A DNA stretch of 64,000 nt from Thinopyrum elongatum (taxonomy: Eukaryota; Streptophyta; Magnoliopsida; Poales; Poaceae). Positions within the stretch are counted from its first letter, which is position 1. Every line of letters starts with the position of its first letter. Positions 44,746 to 55,050 of the stretch are shown one piece after another. The DNA lies in the NCBI GenBank assembly GCA_011799875.1, contig CM022297.1, forward strand, positions 70,258,663 to 70,322,662, read 5' to 3'. The translations under genes were made by a program, and so were the position numbers. The notes under the pieces were generated by a model. It was not told the DNA's origin and did not search any database. It saw only the letters and a list, made by a program, of their open reading frames with translations.

Positions 44746-45402
44746 TAGGCTTTTTTTTATTTTAGAAAATGAGAAACGAGCTGCTTAGTATGCGATGAGA
44801 TAAGGATGTTATGCGAGCCTAAAAATCATTTTTAGAGAATGGACCAACAAATTAGAAACTGAAGCTATTTTTTTCCAGATAAAAGGAGCTTGTATGATCT
44901 TAAACAGAGGCCTTACACGAAGAGATAGCCAAGAATATGTCTAAATTATTACATGGCACGTAGGACCGAATCATAGCGACGCGGCGCATATGAAGGCTAA
45001 CATCTACTAAGAAGCATTCCTCAAACAAGAAACTACTAAGAAGCGGGCATAAAGCACCGCTAAGCAACCAGGACGCAAGAATCGAAGACGGCTCCGACAC
45101 CACTTCACGGCGAGGATGGCTCCCCTAGCCAATGTTGTTTCGTCGTGATGTGTCGCAAAGGCTCCAGCACTTGTCCAAGAGGGAGCTGATCAGGCGGCCA
45201 AGATGAGGTCGGTCCCGCCGTCGTCCAAGTGGTTTCCAAAGTTGCAACAGAATCACAAGTTTATACACTAGGTCAGCCGAGTGTTTTATTTTAGATCGTC
45301 CCTCCATTAAAGCTTTCTTGCGGGTCGTTCAAAGGTCCCAAGCAATCGCCGCAAAACCAATCCAAACTATTCATCTACCTCGTCGATGGGTCCTCATAAG
45401 CA
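44746..45402. other. Unannotated sequence
   Basis: Mixed composition, with no recognised frame or repeat. ACTACTAAGAAGC recurs at about 45000-45045. Confidence 0.3.
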
Positions 45403-46640
45403 GGGCCGGCCCTGGTGTATGGCTAGAGAGGCAATGACCCAGGGCACAGGCCTGGGGGCATGATCTGGTAGTATAGCCCAGCAAATAAATTAAATAGGGA
45501 AAATTATAGGGGGGGGGGGAGAACGATATGGGCTAGGTCTAATTCCGTTAGCCTGATTTCTAGCGATATGTGAAGCACGCTAGGCACGGCCGCACGCGAC
45601 CACGCCTGAATCAATATGGATCGCTTCTTTTCGTCCTTGTCTATTCGCAACACTCAACCGTCGCTCGATCGGATGCTAGGTATACTTGTTCATTGTCGCC
45701 GCCATTCCTATGCGCCGTCCGCCAATCCTATGCCACCGTGCCGGCGACCCGGCCATATGGCATCCACGAGACCGCGAGTGCGTAGTCATCCATCCCCAAT
45801 TTCATTGTACATGATTTGGTTTTGATGAGCCGCCGACTCCTCCCCAAGAGAGATATTAGAGTTCTTCTGTCTCCCGCTGGCACCGCCGCCGGCCCATCTC
45901 ATCCCCGGTGGCCTTGGGGCCATGGGTTTGCGGTGTATCCAGTCCCTTGCCGGCGGGAGGGCTCCGTTTTTAGATGTTTTCTTTAGTTTTGTTAGGGTTT
46001 GTGTCCTTCTCAGGAAGACAAGACGACGACAGCTCTATGAAGATGGAATAAGGTTCTCCCCGCCTAGACCCCGTCCCGGTGATGCGTCTAGCATTGTTGG
46101 TGGGCATGTGGAGGTGTGTCTCTGGTGGATCCGTCTTTGGTAGATCTTCTTGGATATGGTCATCGTTCGTCTACGTTAGTGTGCATTCAGGCTGGATCCT
46201 TCCGATCTACGCTACTCTTCATTGGCAGTGGTTGGTGCGCCGATCCTATGGGGCCTTAGCACGATGACTTACCGCCTGTCTACTACAACAATTTCGTCCG
46301 GCTTCGACAAGGGAGGGGTGATGATGGCGGCGCGCCTTCAGCTCGCTTTAGGGCTTGTAGTCATCGCTAGGTGGTCTACGGATCTGGATGTAATTTTATT
46401 ATTTCTGGTGTTCGTTGTACTATCATGATTGAAGATGAATAGATCGGAAGTTTTCTCGCAAAAATAACTGGGTTCGATGTATAGGTTTCTAATTATTTGT
46501 ATCCTCTTTTCTTTATAATTTTAAGACATTAGCCTGCCTTACAATGTTCCCTAAGAAGCATTTTTCGGGTGCTCGAAAAAGGAGAAAAGAAAGAAAGCAA
46601 TCTAAATATTCAACAAGAAAAGGGTTTCTGTTTGAGGTAA
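45403..46640 (+). mobile_element. Mixed fragments: hAT-like palindrome, non-LTR 3'-end-like segment, basic-motif remnant
   Basis: CAGGGCCGGCCCTG at 45403-45416 is a 14-base palindrome often seen at hAT-like ends. 45840-46475 resembles the 3' region of grass non-LTR elements: GGCCTTAGCACGA, CTACTACAACAA, GTCATCGCTAGGTGGTCTA, then GATGAATAGATCGGAAG and CGCAAAAATAA. At 46550-46600 the phrase PKKHFSGARKRRK resembles the start of TTF-zinc-finger hAT proteins. Each assignment is weak and boundaries are unclear. Confidence 0.35.
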
Positions 46641-47109
46641 TCGTGTCAGTTTCATTTTGTTATCTTTTTAGTCTTTCTGTTATAATATGGCATTGTCCAA
46701 GTGTCCAACAATTATTATAGCCATCTCGCTCCGGCTAGCTCATCGCGGAGGAGGTCCTAATCTACCACTTCCAAGGGCCCAAATGATTGCTAGAACAACG
46801 GAATCCATCTATCTTCTGCCATGACCTCCACTGCTTTTGGATTGTGCCTAATGACAAAGAGTCGTGGCAATCTGTATCTAAGGGACCCCTCCCCTATCAA
46901 GTGGTCGAGCCAAAAGCGGGCAAGCCTCCCATCTTTACTTCGAATTTGATAGGGGGCAAGACACCTTATCTCGAAGCTAATTATTTGGATTTGCTATATA
47001 TGTATACATCATCGAATTACATAACAAGTGAAGTGGATTTCGATTATTTTTTTATTGTTGCAAGTTGTCTTTTCTATACATTACGTGCAATTAGAAAAGA
47101 ATTTTAAAG
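46641..47109 (+). other. Unrecognised 106-codon frame near Helitron 3' end
   Basis: The frame 46787-47107 includes HCFWIVPNDKESWQS and a hydrophobic C-terminal part. I cannot assign it; it may be a captured fragment. Confidence 0.3.
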
Positions 47110-47139
47110 GCCCGTGGCAACGCACGGGCATTCTTCTAG
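47110..47139 (+). terminator. Helitron 3' hairpin and CTAG end
   Basis: Stem GCCCGTG (47110-47116), loop GCAACG, stem CACGGGC (47123-47129), then ATTCTTCTAG, followed by T at 47140. This is the standard Helitron 3' transposition terminator, not a transcription terminator. Confidence 0.85.
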
Positions 47140-47468
47140 TTACAACAAAATTTCTCAGATACATTTTCTTCATGGTAAAGATTTTAGAAAGACGAAATTT
47201 TCATAAGCCTTCAACAAAAAACACCGCAATTGGACCGGAGTAACGACACTGCCTCTTGCACACCTACACAAACTTGATTAACAGCTTCTTTTTCTTCTTG
47301 ACTACAAAAAAACTTATTTTTCTTCTTACAAGTGAACTTAAAAAAATATTCATATATGTTTGTGGCCACACGGCACAGAAAATAGCGCGAGATTTGATGG
47401 ATGCGTCTACAACTCTACCTGCATCGTACCTGGCCGCGTTTGTACACGCACGTACGTGCTGCTGCTGC
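47140..47468 (+). other. Upstream region of the HECT gene, distal part
   Basis: AT-rich at first, then TACCTGGCCGCG and GTACACGCACGTACGTGC near 47440-47460. No gene is seen. It is all the native upstream sequence left between the Helitron and the retroposon stub. Confidence 0.4.
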
Positions 47469-47559
47469 TTTTTTTTTTAGGGGGAAAGACTAGCTTTATT
47501 ACTCAAAAACCACATGTTGTGGGATAAAAAAGGATCATGAGGGTGGAGCAACCAAACAT
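47469..47559 (-). mobile_element. 5'-truncated non-LTR retroposon stub with 18-bp target-site duplication
   Basis: The 91 bases between two copies of GTACGTGCTGCTGCTGCT (47452-47469 and 47560-47577) read, on the minus strand, as a 3' end: GTAATAAAGCTAGTCTTTCC then CCCTA and a poly-A of about 10. The poly-A abuts the first repeat. Long duplication, poly-A and truncation mark target-primed LINE or SINE insertion. It lies about 290 bases before the HECT start codon. Confidence 0.8.
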
Positions 47560-47707
47560 GTACGTGCTGCTGCTGCTGCATGCGGACTTGCGGAGCCTAC
47601 TCGGACCGAGGCGGGAGTCCACCGACTCCGACCCGAGCTGGCGGGCCGACCCCGCAACCAGCTGGACCCCTGGGCGCGCCTCGGGATCCGTGACGCCCAC
47701 GCCGCCA

Positions 47708-47716
47708 CGCATAAAA
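47708..47716 (+). promoter_or_regulatory. Possible TATA-like box of the HECT gene
   Basis: GCATAAAAG lies about 135 bases before the ATG, followed by a CT/GC-rich leader. This is a weak match with no other support. Confidence 0.3.
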
Positions 47717-47846
47717 GTCCTAGGCCTCCTTCGCCCCCGCAGCAGCGCCGATCGAAACCCTCCGCAGAGTCCCCGCAGAACCCGACCTCGCGAAACCTCT
47801 CTCGCCGCCGCCGGCGGCGAGACACCCACGCGCACGCGCTTGACCG

Positions 47847-50800
47847 ATGGCGGAGATCCTTCTTTACGTGCAGGCGGCGCTCACCGACGATTGCGCGGAC
47901 GCGCACGCGGCGGCGCTGGCCACGCTCTGCGACACGCTCGCGCTCACCGACCCGGACGTGCTCCTTGGCATCGTCGACATCCGATACTTCGCGGCCCGCC
48001 TCCCCGGCTTCCTCGCCGCCGCCCCCGGCGCCGTCGACCAGGGCGACCTGCCCGTCTTCGCCGCGCGGGCCATCGCCGAGGCCGTCGACATCCTGCCGCA
48101 GTGGGCCCCCACCTTCGCCCAGCACGGCGCCATCGAGGCGCTCCGCGACCGCCTGCTCGCCGCCGACAACATCGAGCTCGCCGAGGAGGTACGTACGTCC
48201 CGCGCCGGCAGCTCACTGATTAATTAATTACCGACGATGATGATCTTAAACCCCCGGCTTAAACCCTACATCGAATCATAGATTTCCTTAACTGGCTCAT
48301 TGTTCTAATTAAATCCAGTTTTTGACGTGCGGTGCACGGATAGATCGACGTTCTTGTTCACTTATTACATGGCTAGCAAATCAAAAAATTATCACAGACG
48401 TAATGAAGCTACTAGTATCATCACACAGAAATACGGCAATTAATGTTCTACTACAAAAGAAAATAATCGGAATATATACGGGATTTATTTGTTTATCATC
48501 TGGTCGTGGTATTATTACTGCTACTGTTTACTCACTCCGGCTGGCTTCTTCTGTCCCGGCCGGCAGTGCCTCCGAGCTCTGGACAAGATATCCGAGGAAT
48601 GCCCGGACCAGTGCCTCCGCCTCGGCGTCGCCGCCGCCGCGCTGCACCTCTTCGACTTCCTCTCCGCCAGCAAGCAGGTCAGCCTCCCTTACCGCAAACC
48701 TTCGTGGCTTGTGCTGCCCCGTGCGTTGTGCCTGTTGGAAAAGAACACCCGCCGTGCCTCTGCTCATCACCTGTTTGTGGGAATGCCTGCAGAAAGTAGC
48801 GCTCAAGATCGTCGCCGAGCTCGTCCAGGAATGCGACGACGCGGACGTGCCCAAGGCCATGGAGGCCGCGCCGGCGCTCTGCAACCTCCTGCAGTCCGCC
48901 GACAACACGGTACTTGGCTTGTTACCTGTGACCTGTCACTTTTGTCTCCCTGTTTTTAGAAGCAGCTGTTCTGATGTATGATCGGTCTCTGTGGATGCCA
49001 GATACTGGAGTCGGCGCTCTCTTGCCTGGGAATGCTTGCCGCCGATGCCCACGGCAAGGCCGAGCACATGGATAGACTCTGCGAGTCCAAGGTGGTCGAC
49101 ACGGCCATGGGACTGCTGGACAAGGACGGGTGGAAGACCCTCGGCGACGACACTTTACCTGTATGTGCCATGATCAGTCTCCTCATTCACCACCAGCTTT
49201 GCATTTTGTTTTACCAAAGTTCTTGTCTCATCTTTCGCGAATAAAGACTCATGGATGAATCGGCGTGTGTGGCAGGGCATCCTTGCGCTGCTCAAGCATA
49301 TTGCTTCCGCCTCAGAGAAGGCTGTGAACTCCCTTTTTGACCTTGGTGTCTGCGATTTGCTCAAGCAGATGATTACTTACTACAGTCGCTCGCACAGTGG
49401 CAGCGATAAGGTACTATACTTGTCCTCGTTGTATTTCCTGGGCGTGTCCTGGGCGTGCCGGATTTTGTTGCCATGCAAATCCATATCATTGACACTATTG
49501 ATTTCCAAACATCAGTTGGAGATGCTTGTGGAGTTCATCTACCAGCTTATGCGGCCTCTTGGAACATCTGGGCAGGAGAATGCCACCACAGAGCAAAATG
49601 CACACGTTGACCAGCTTGCTAGCATTGTGACCCTTACAACACAGGTATGACTCCTTTGACAATTTGACATACATTTCTGTCTCCAAAGGAAAGGAGCTGC
49701 CACTAGAACTGTCCATTGACATACATATTTCTGCACTCCAACATAGGTTGCAAAATGTGGTGCGCTATCATCGGTTTGCTACAGGTGCATTGTTGTCATC
49801 GGCAACATTGTTGAATTAAGCACACCTACTTTCCTCATGGAGTTACAGAAGACTGCAAATCTCTCGAGGTAAAATTTTGCCACAATTGTTGTCTTCCAAA
49901 CGATATTGGATAGTCTGAAACATAACATTTATTGTATTTCATCTCGCATGTTGGTCATGCTTATTTTTTTTTGTTCCTGTATCAGCTTCCTTGCATGTCT
50001 GTTGGCCCGTAAGAACCGCCATATTGTGTTCCAAACGCTTGAAGTTTCAAAGACCCTCCTGAAAAAGCACCATCAGTTTTTCTTCGAGAGCTTTACCAAG
50101 GAGGGTGTAAAGCATGGAATTGAGACCATACAAGCACAAGAAAAAAATAGAAACTCCAGTCAGAAGTTGAAAAGGAAAAACAATACGCAAGAATGGTGTT
50201 TGTGCTTTGAATTGGACTTGGATTCTTCCTCGACAGACGGGTGCAAGATTGAGAACAATGCTATCTTGAATCTAGCAGAAGAGATAAAGAAAAGCTTTGT
50301 TGTGGTCAAAGCAAATAACAAATCTCCACATAGGTTTGGATGTGTTCTTAAATTTGTCAAAGATTTTTTTGCTAGGCTGAATCGTCATGCCTTGACAGTC
50401 CCCACCCAGGATCTGGATCTCTGCAAAGAGTTGTCTGATATTTCGAGGAAATTTTTATCAGATGAACTTCCAAGTACCTCTACTTTTGCGTTTGCAAAGA
50501 GCGGATCAGCCAAGTATTTAGTAGATTATCTATCCAACGGGGCATATTTGAAGTCAAACCTCAATAATTGCCAGGACTTGGCAGAGCAGCTTAAGGAAGT
50601 GCAACATCGATTGCAGAAGTTCACCCATTTGGCTCTTAAGGTGTCCAATGGAAGCTCCGTGAAGCCCCTTGAGATTTTGGTGGATAAGCTGCTAGATGCT
50701 CTGCACATGTCTTACGACAGTTTTCCTGTAATACTATCTGATCATGGACAGCGTACCCGTGAGAGCACGATGATTCCTCTGAGGCATTCAAGAACCCAGG

Positions 50801-53446
50801 AATCAGAATTACTGGATATAAAATTTGTAAAGGCGCGCAGGGAGAAGGAGTTGCGCAGTTATGGTGGTGTTCTCCCGGTTAGTCTTTCTTCAAAGCCAGG
50901 TGAAATTGAAGCAGTCCTTTGGCCTGAGGTTTCCAAAGGGAATGCGCAGGGATCCTCAAGATTGATGTTCTCTTACAAAGGCACAAAACTCCAGCCATCT
51001 GCAACAATTTTTGAGTCACTTGTGCGTTTAATGAATGCAGGACAATCTGATATTATGATTGACTCGTCTTTTTGGGATGAAGAGTACAGAATATCATATA
51101 ACAGAAACAAATGCGAGAACATCTCTTCTTCGAGTTCCTGTAATACTCGGCTATTCGCCATGCAGGGAAAACTTGAACAGTCATTGGTAAAGGACCCACT
51201 TTTCTGTACTCTATTCCTTGGGAAGCTTCCTGGTGATGTGGATGAATCTGATCCATCCTACAACTTGTTATTAACGCTGAAAGTTCTTGAAGGGCTTAAT
51301 CGTTTTTCATATCAGCTGTCAATGGATCAGCAGATATGCAAATTTGCTGAAGGCTACCTCCGGAGTTTGGATGACCTTAAGGTGACAATCTCTCCGATTC
51401 CACAGCATCAGTTCATGAGTAGCCTTCTGACGAATAAGCTGGAGATGCAAATGCAAGAGGGCTTGTTTGAGGATGGGCTGGTACCCTCGTGGTGTGTCTA
51501 TCTGGTGGAAACTTGCCCCTTCTTATTGTCCTTCAGTGCACGGTGGAAGTACTTTTGCCTGACAGTGCATCGCTCATTCATGGGAGATGAGGCAAGTGCT
51601 CCGGATGGTTCAAGTACTCCAGATGAGGCAAGTGCTTCACCAGACGAGGAAGAGGAAAGTGATGCTCCAAATGAGGCAAGTAAAAAGATGAAGAAGCACA
51701 AAGTAACACGAGATAACATACTTGAAAGTGCTGCCTCTATGATGACCAAACATGGGTCAAGCACCAAAACCGTTGAGGTGGTATTTCAAGGAGAGGTTGG
51801 GACTGGGCGAGGCCCAACCTTTGAATTTTACAGTACTGTTAGTCATGAACTTCAGAGGCTCGGGATTGGGATGTGGAGAGGCGATAATGCTAGAAAAGCA
51901 GGAGAAACTGGATTCGTTCGTTCTAGCTTTGTGCTGTTTCCACAGCCATGGTCCTCAGTAGGCACTTCAACACGGGGGATCGAATTGTCTGACGTGGTAA
52001 AAAAGTTCAAGCTTCTTGGACATGTTGTAGCCAGAGCCCTTCTCGATGGAAGGATCCTGGACATCCCGCTCTCAAAAGCATTCTACAAGATCATGCTTGG
52101 CCAGGTACTTCCTTCAGCAATCATCCAATAACTGTTTATCCATTCCCTCTTCTTTGCTCAATTGCATCTCCTATGTTCTTATCATGGATCTTTTTTTGAT
52201 TTTAGGAGCTTGATATCTACGACATTCCATCATTTGATCCCGAGCTGGGCAAAACTGTACTGGAGTTTCAAGCACTAGTTAAAAGGAAGAAGGTCTTGGA
52301 GAAATCTTCAGAGAAGACATCCAATCGGAACGCAGATTTATCATATAAAAATGTGAGACTGGAAGATTTGTGCCTGGACTTTACTCTTCCTGGAAATTCT
52401 GAATATGAGCTTGTTCCTGGAGGCTCAGACAAGATGGTGACCCTAGATAATCTGGAGGAGTATGTAAATTTGATAGTTGATGTGACCTTGAAGGGTGGGA
52501 TTGCGAAACAGGTGGAGGCTTTCAAGTCTGCAGTCAACGAGGTCAGTTTTCTGTTGAATAACTAGATCAAATATATTTTATCTTCTTTCTGAAGTGGACA
52601 AGCACTGACCTGTTTTGACAACTTGCAGGTCTTTACTCTGAAGACCCTTAGAATGTTCGACGAGGAAGAGATGGAGCGCATACTTTGTGGTGAACAAGAT
52701 TCTTGGGCCGTAAGCATACTTCCCCATTGTTTCTTATCTTCATTGCTACAAAGTGTTTTTGCTTAATGGTTTGACTTGGTATGCTTCTTGCAGTCAAGCA
52801 AACTTGAAGATCACATCGAATTTGAGCATGGCTATGATGCGAACAGTCCACCAATAAAAAGTGTAAGTAGAATGGAGACACCAGCCTCTCAAATATTTGT
52901 CTTTTGAACAGCTAATAATAGAGAACTGAAATGCTAATACTCAATATAATCCATTTGTGCAGTTCCTGGAGATCTTGCGGGAGTTTGAAAGAGAGGACCA
53001 GCGGGCATTCCTCCAATTCACCACTGGAGCTCCTCAGCTCCCACTTGGTGGCCTAGCTTCGCTCGATCCAAAGCTCACCGTCGTGCGAAAGGTTCGCAAT
53101 TCTGTTTCTCATAAGAAACTATACTCTAATATGGCAAAAGTCTAAGATTCCGATGAAACTGATCTGAACAACATTCATTATGTTCAACAGCAATGTGATG
53201 GCAACGTCGACAACGAGTTGCCAAGCGTCAACACTTGCCGGCACTTCATCAAGCTTCCTCCTTACTCCTCGAAGGTACCATGAAAAGAGACCCTCCCATG
53301 CATACATAGTTAATACTTAATTCTACAAGCATGCAAACCCGGGAAGATTTCTCACCCTCTGTGTTTCTGGATCATCGCAGGAGATAATGAAAACGAAACT
53401 CAAATACGCTCTGGCAGAGGGTTTAGGCTCCTTCCACTTGTCATGA
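47847..53446 (+). CDS. UPL4: HECT-type E3 ubiquitin ligase, UPL3/UPL4 group, 14 exons
   Basis: Ligates ubiquitin to substrates through a thioester on its HECT cysteine. Exons (all GT-AG, frame kept): 47847-48188, 48567-48677, 48793-48909, 49002-49160, 49276-49410, 49516-49644, 49747-49868, 49986-52104, 52206-52541, 52629-52709, 52794-52862, 52963-53091, 53191-53274, 53381-53446; about 1,332 residues. Residues 1 to about 420 form armadillo-type helical repeats as in UPL3/UPL4 (e.g. CLRALDKISEECPDQCLRLG). Residues about 905-942 are acidic with repeated DEASA. HECT spans about 940-1332: VVFQGEVGTGRGPTFEFYS near 975, catalytic Cys near 1299 in SVNTCRHFIKLPPYSS. It is shorter than Arabidopsis UPL4 (about 1,500) and UPL3 (about 1,890) and lacks their acidic N-terminal leader. 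The symbol is by group; UPL3 versus UPL4 is not settled. The gene looks intact. Confidence 0.93.
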
Positions 53447-53687
53447 CAAGGGTCAGAAGGGGTAGGAGCAATGTACATACTAGATAGGGTAGAGCATTGT
53501 TCTCTTCTGATCTGTTGATGTTTCTGGCTGGGGATCGGTCGCGCTGAATGTGCAACTCCAATTTTCTCCCCTCCAGTTAGGTCAACTCTGTACAGCCCAC
53601 TTTGATTCTTTCGAGTGAATGTATGTAACGTGATATCTTGACACCTCCAAGTTGAGAATGTATTATTGCTGTTTGGTTACAAATAAT
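53447..53687 (+). other. 3' UTR of the HECT gene
   Basis: Follows the stop; TTTCGAGTGAATGTATGTAA near 53610-53630 is a plausible 3' end region. Transcript end not determinable. Confidence 0.5.
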
Positions 53688-53689
53688 TA

Positions 53690-53812
53690 CTCCCTCCATC
53701 CCAAAATTCTTGTCTTAGATTTGTCTAAATACGGATGTATCTAGTTACGTTTTAGTGTTAGATACATCCGTATCTAGACAAATCTAAGACAAGAATTTTA
53801 GGACGGAGGGAG
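53690..53812. mobile_element. Stowaway MITE, 123 bp, intact
   Basis: Starts CTCCCTCCATCCCAAAATTC and ends with its complement GAATTTTAGGACGGAGGGAG. TA duplications are at 53688-53689 and 53813-53814. The arms also pair through CTTGTCTTAGATTTGTCTA, so nearly the whole element folds back. It lies at the 3' end of the HECT gene. Confidence 0.95.
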
Positions 53813-53814
53813 TA

Positions 53815-54179
53815 CTTCCCTGCTGAATTGGTTAATCCTGCAGCAACAGTTTGCAGTATCCTACACTTGTTCGTTCCATTGGTACGCATTATAATTATTA
53901 TCGCTCATCATCTGCAAGTTAATCCCTCTAGTTTGGAGACATAATTTGCTCTGGTCTTGTTAGCAAGCTAATTGGAGATGCAAAGTGTCCATCAGGCCTC
54001 CTTGCGGGGCCTTATCGTAATGTTGGTGGAATTTATGATGAATTGAATATGAAACATACTAACAATTCAGGATTTCAATCTCACATTTTGTTTAAAGAGC
54101 ATGGAACCAGTTACCAGACTAAATAATAAGTCTGCACACACATGTACTGCTATAATCATTTCAGATGGAACTGAACGCA
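53815..54179. other. Intergenic sequence between the convergent genes
   Basis: No frame or repeat that I can support. Confidence 0.4.
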
Positions 54180-54475
54180 GCATGCACAAATCAAAGCAGC
54201 TTTCTGCTGCATAAGTCGTAGCTCGAACGATTCCAAAATCAAAACTATAGATAGATAGATATATAAAGCATCATGGAATTAGATGTATTTGCAACACAGA
54301 TAACCCACTAACATAGTCATCAAACAACACTGCAACTGCTGGAAACTACTACTTCACCAGTCCACATGGATACAACATAACTGAGTGGTTCCTGAACTTC
54401 CTGCTACAGGCTATCATGTAGTAGTACTTCAAAACTTGCTTGCTTGATTTGAACATGTAAACTCTTTAATTGCAT
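54180..54475 (-). repeat. Direct duplication near PWWP gene 3' end, copy 1
   Basis: Pairs with 54590-54885. Both begin with a (GATA)n run followed by AAAGCATCAT, then CATAGTCATCAAACAACACT, CCAGTCCACATGGATACAAC and CTTGCTTGCTTGATTTGAAC. Differences and indels of up to about 30 bases indicate an old event. Confidence 0.85.
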
Positions 54476-54589
54476 AACAAGTCTTTTTTTCTGTGTGGGG
54501 ACAAGTCTGTATAGACATGGACTGGTAAAATCATTTCCAAAATGAAAATTGAGCACATCATGGTCTTTAACCAGCTTTGCAATGCAGAT

Positions 54590-54885
54590 AATACAGCACC
54601 AATCAGGGGACGTGTCAGAATGAATCCAAAATCCAGATATATAGATAGATAGATAAAAAGCATCATCAATTTAGATGTCTTTGCACCAAAGATAAAACTC
54701 ACTAACATAGTCATCAAACAACACTTTGTAGAAGACAAGCAAAAAAGGTGTAACTGCTGGAAGCTACCAGTCCACATGGATACAACATAACTGACAATAG
54801 TTCCTGAACTTTTCCCTGCTACAGTCTATCATAGATACTTCAAAACTTGCTTGCTTGATTTGAACATGTAATCTCTTTCATTGCC
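54590..54885 (-). repeat. Direct duplication near PWWP gene 3' end, copy 2
   Basis: See 54180-54475. Both copies probably descend from the downstream or 3' UTR sequence of the PWWP gene on the minus strand. Confidence 0.85.
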
Positions 54886-55050
54886 TCCTCCTATCCAAAA
54901 TAACCTGCAAGAGGAAAAACAACATTGATAGTTAGTAACATAGGAACAGCAAGTGCTGCAATGTCATTGATCAGACAAAAAAAAAAACATTGCCAGGATG
55001 AGCTGCAGAAACCTGAGTGATCCCCCAAAACAAAACCCATAGTAGTCAGG

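Larger units (their letters stand above)
38793..47139 (+). mobile_element. Candidate Helitron, about 8.3 kb, with nested insertion
   Basis: The left end TCTCTACTCCTAAAGGAG starts after A38792. The right end has a hairpin (GCCCGTG, loop, CACGGGC, 47110-47129) then TTCTTCTAG and T47140. Helitrons insert between A and T, start with TC and end with a hairpin plus CTRR, so both ends fit. Inside are an arginine-rich repeat protein remnant (40492-40853), a later solo LTR (41615-43198) and miscellaneous fragments. The right end is strong. Pairing with this left end is an inference; the true 5' end could be closer. Confidence 0.55.

Noticed and set aside
47535..48223. Antisense and alternate-frame ORFs over HECT exon 1
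   Set aside because: Shadows of a GC-rich first exon; the HECT frame is supported by splicing and homology.
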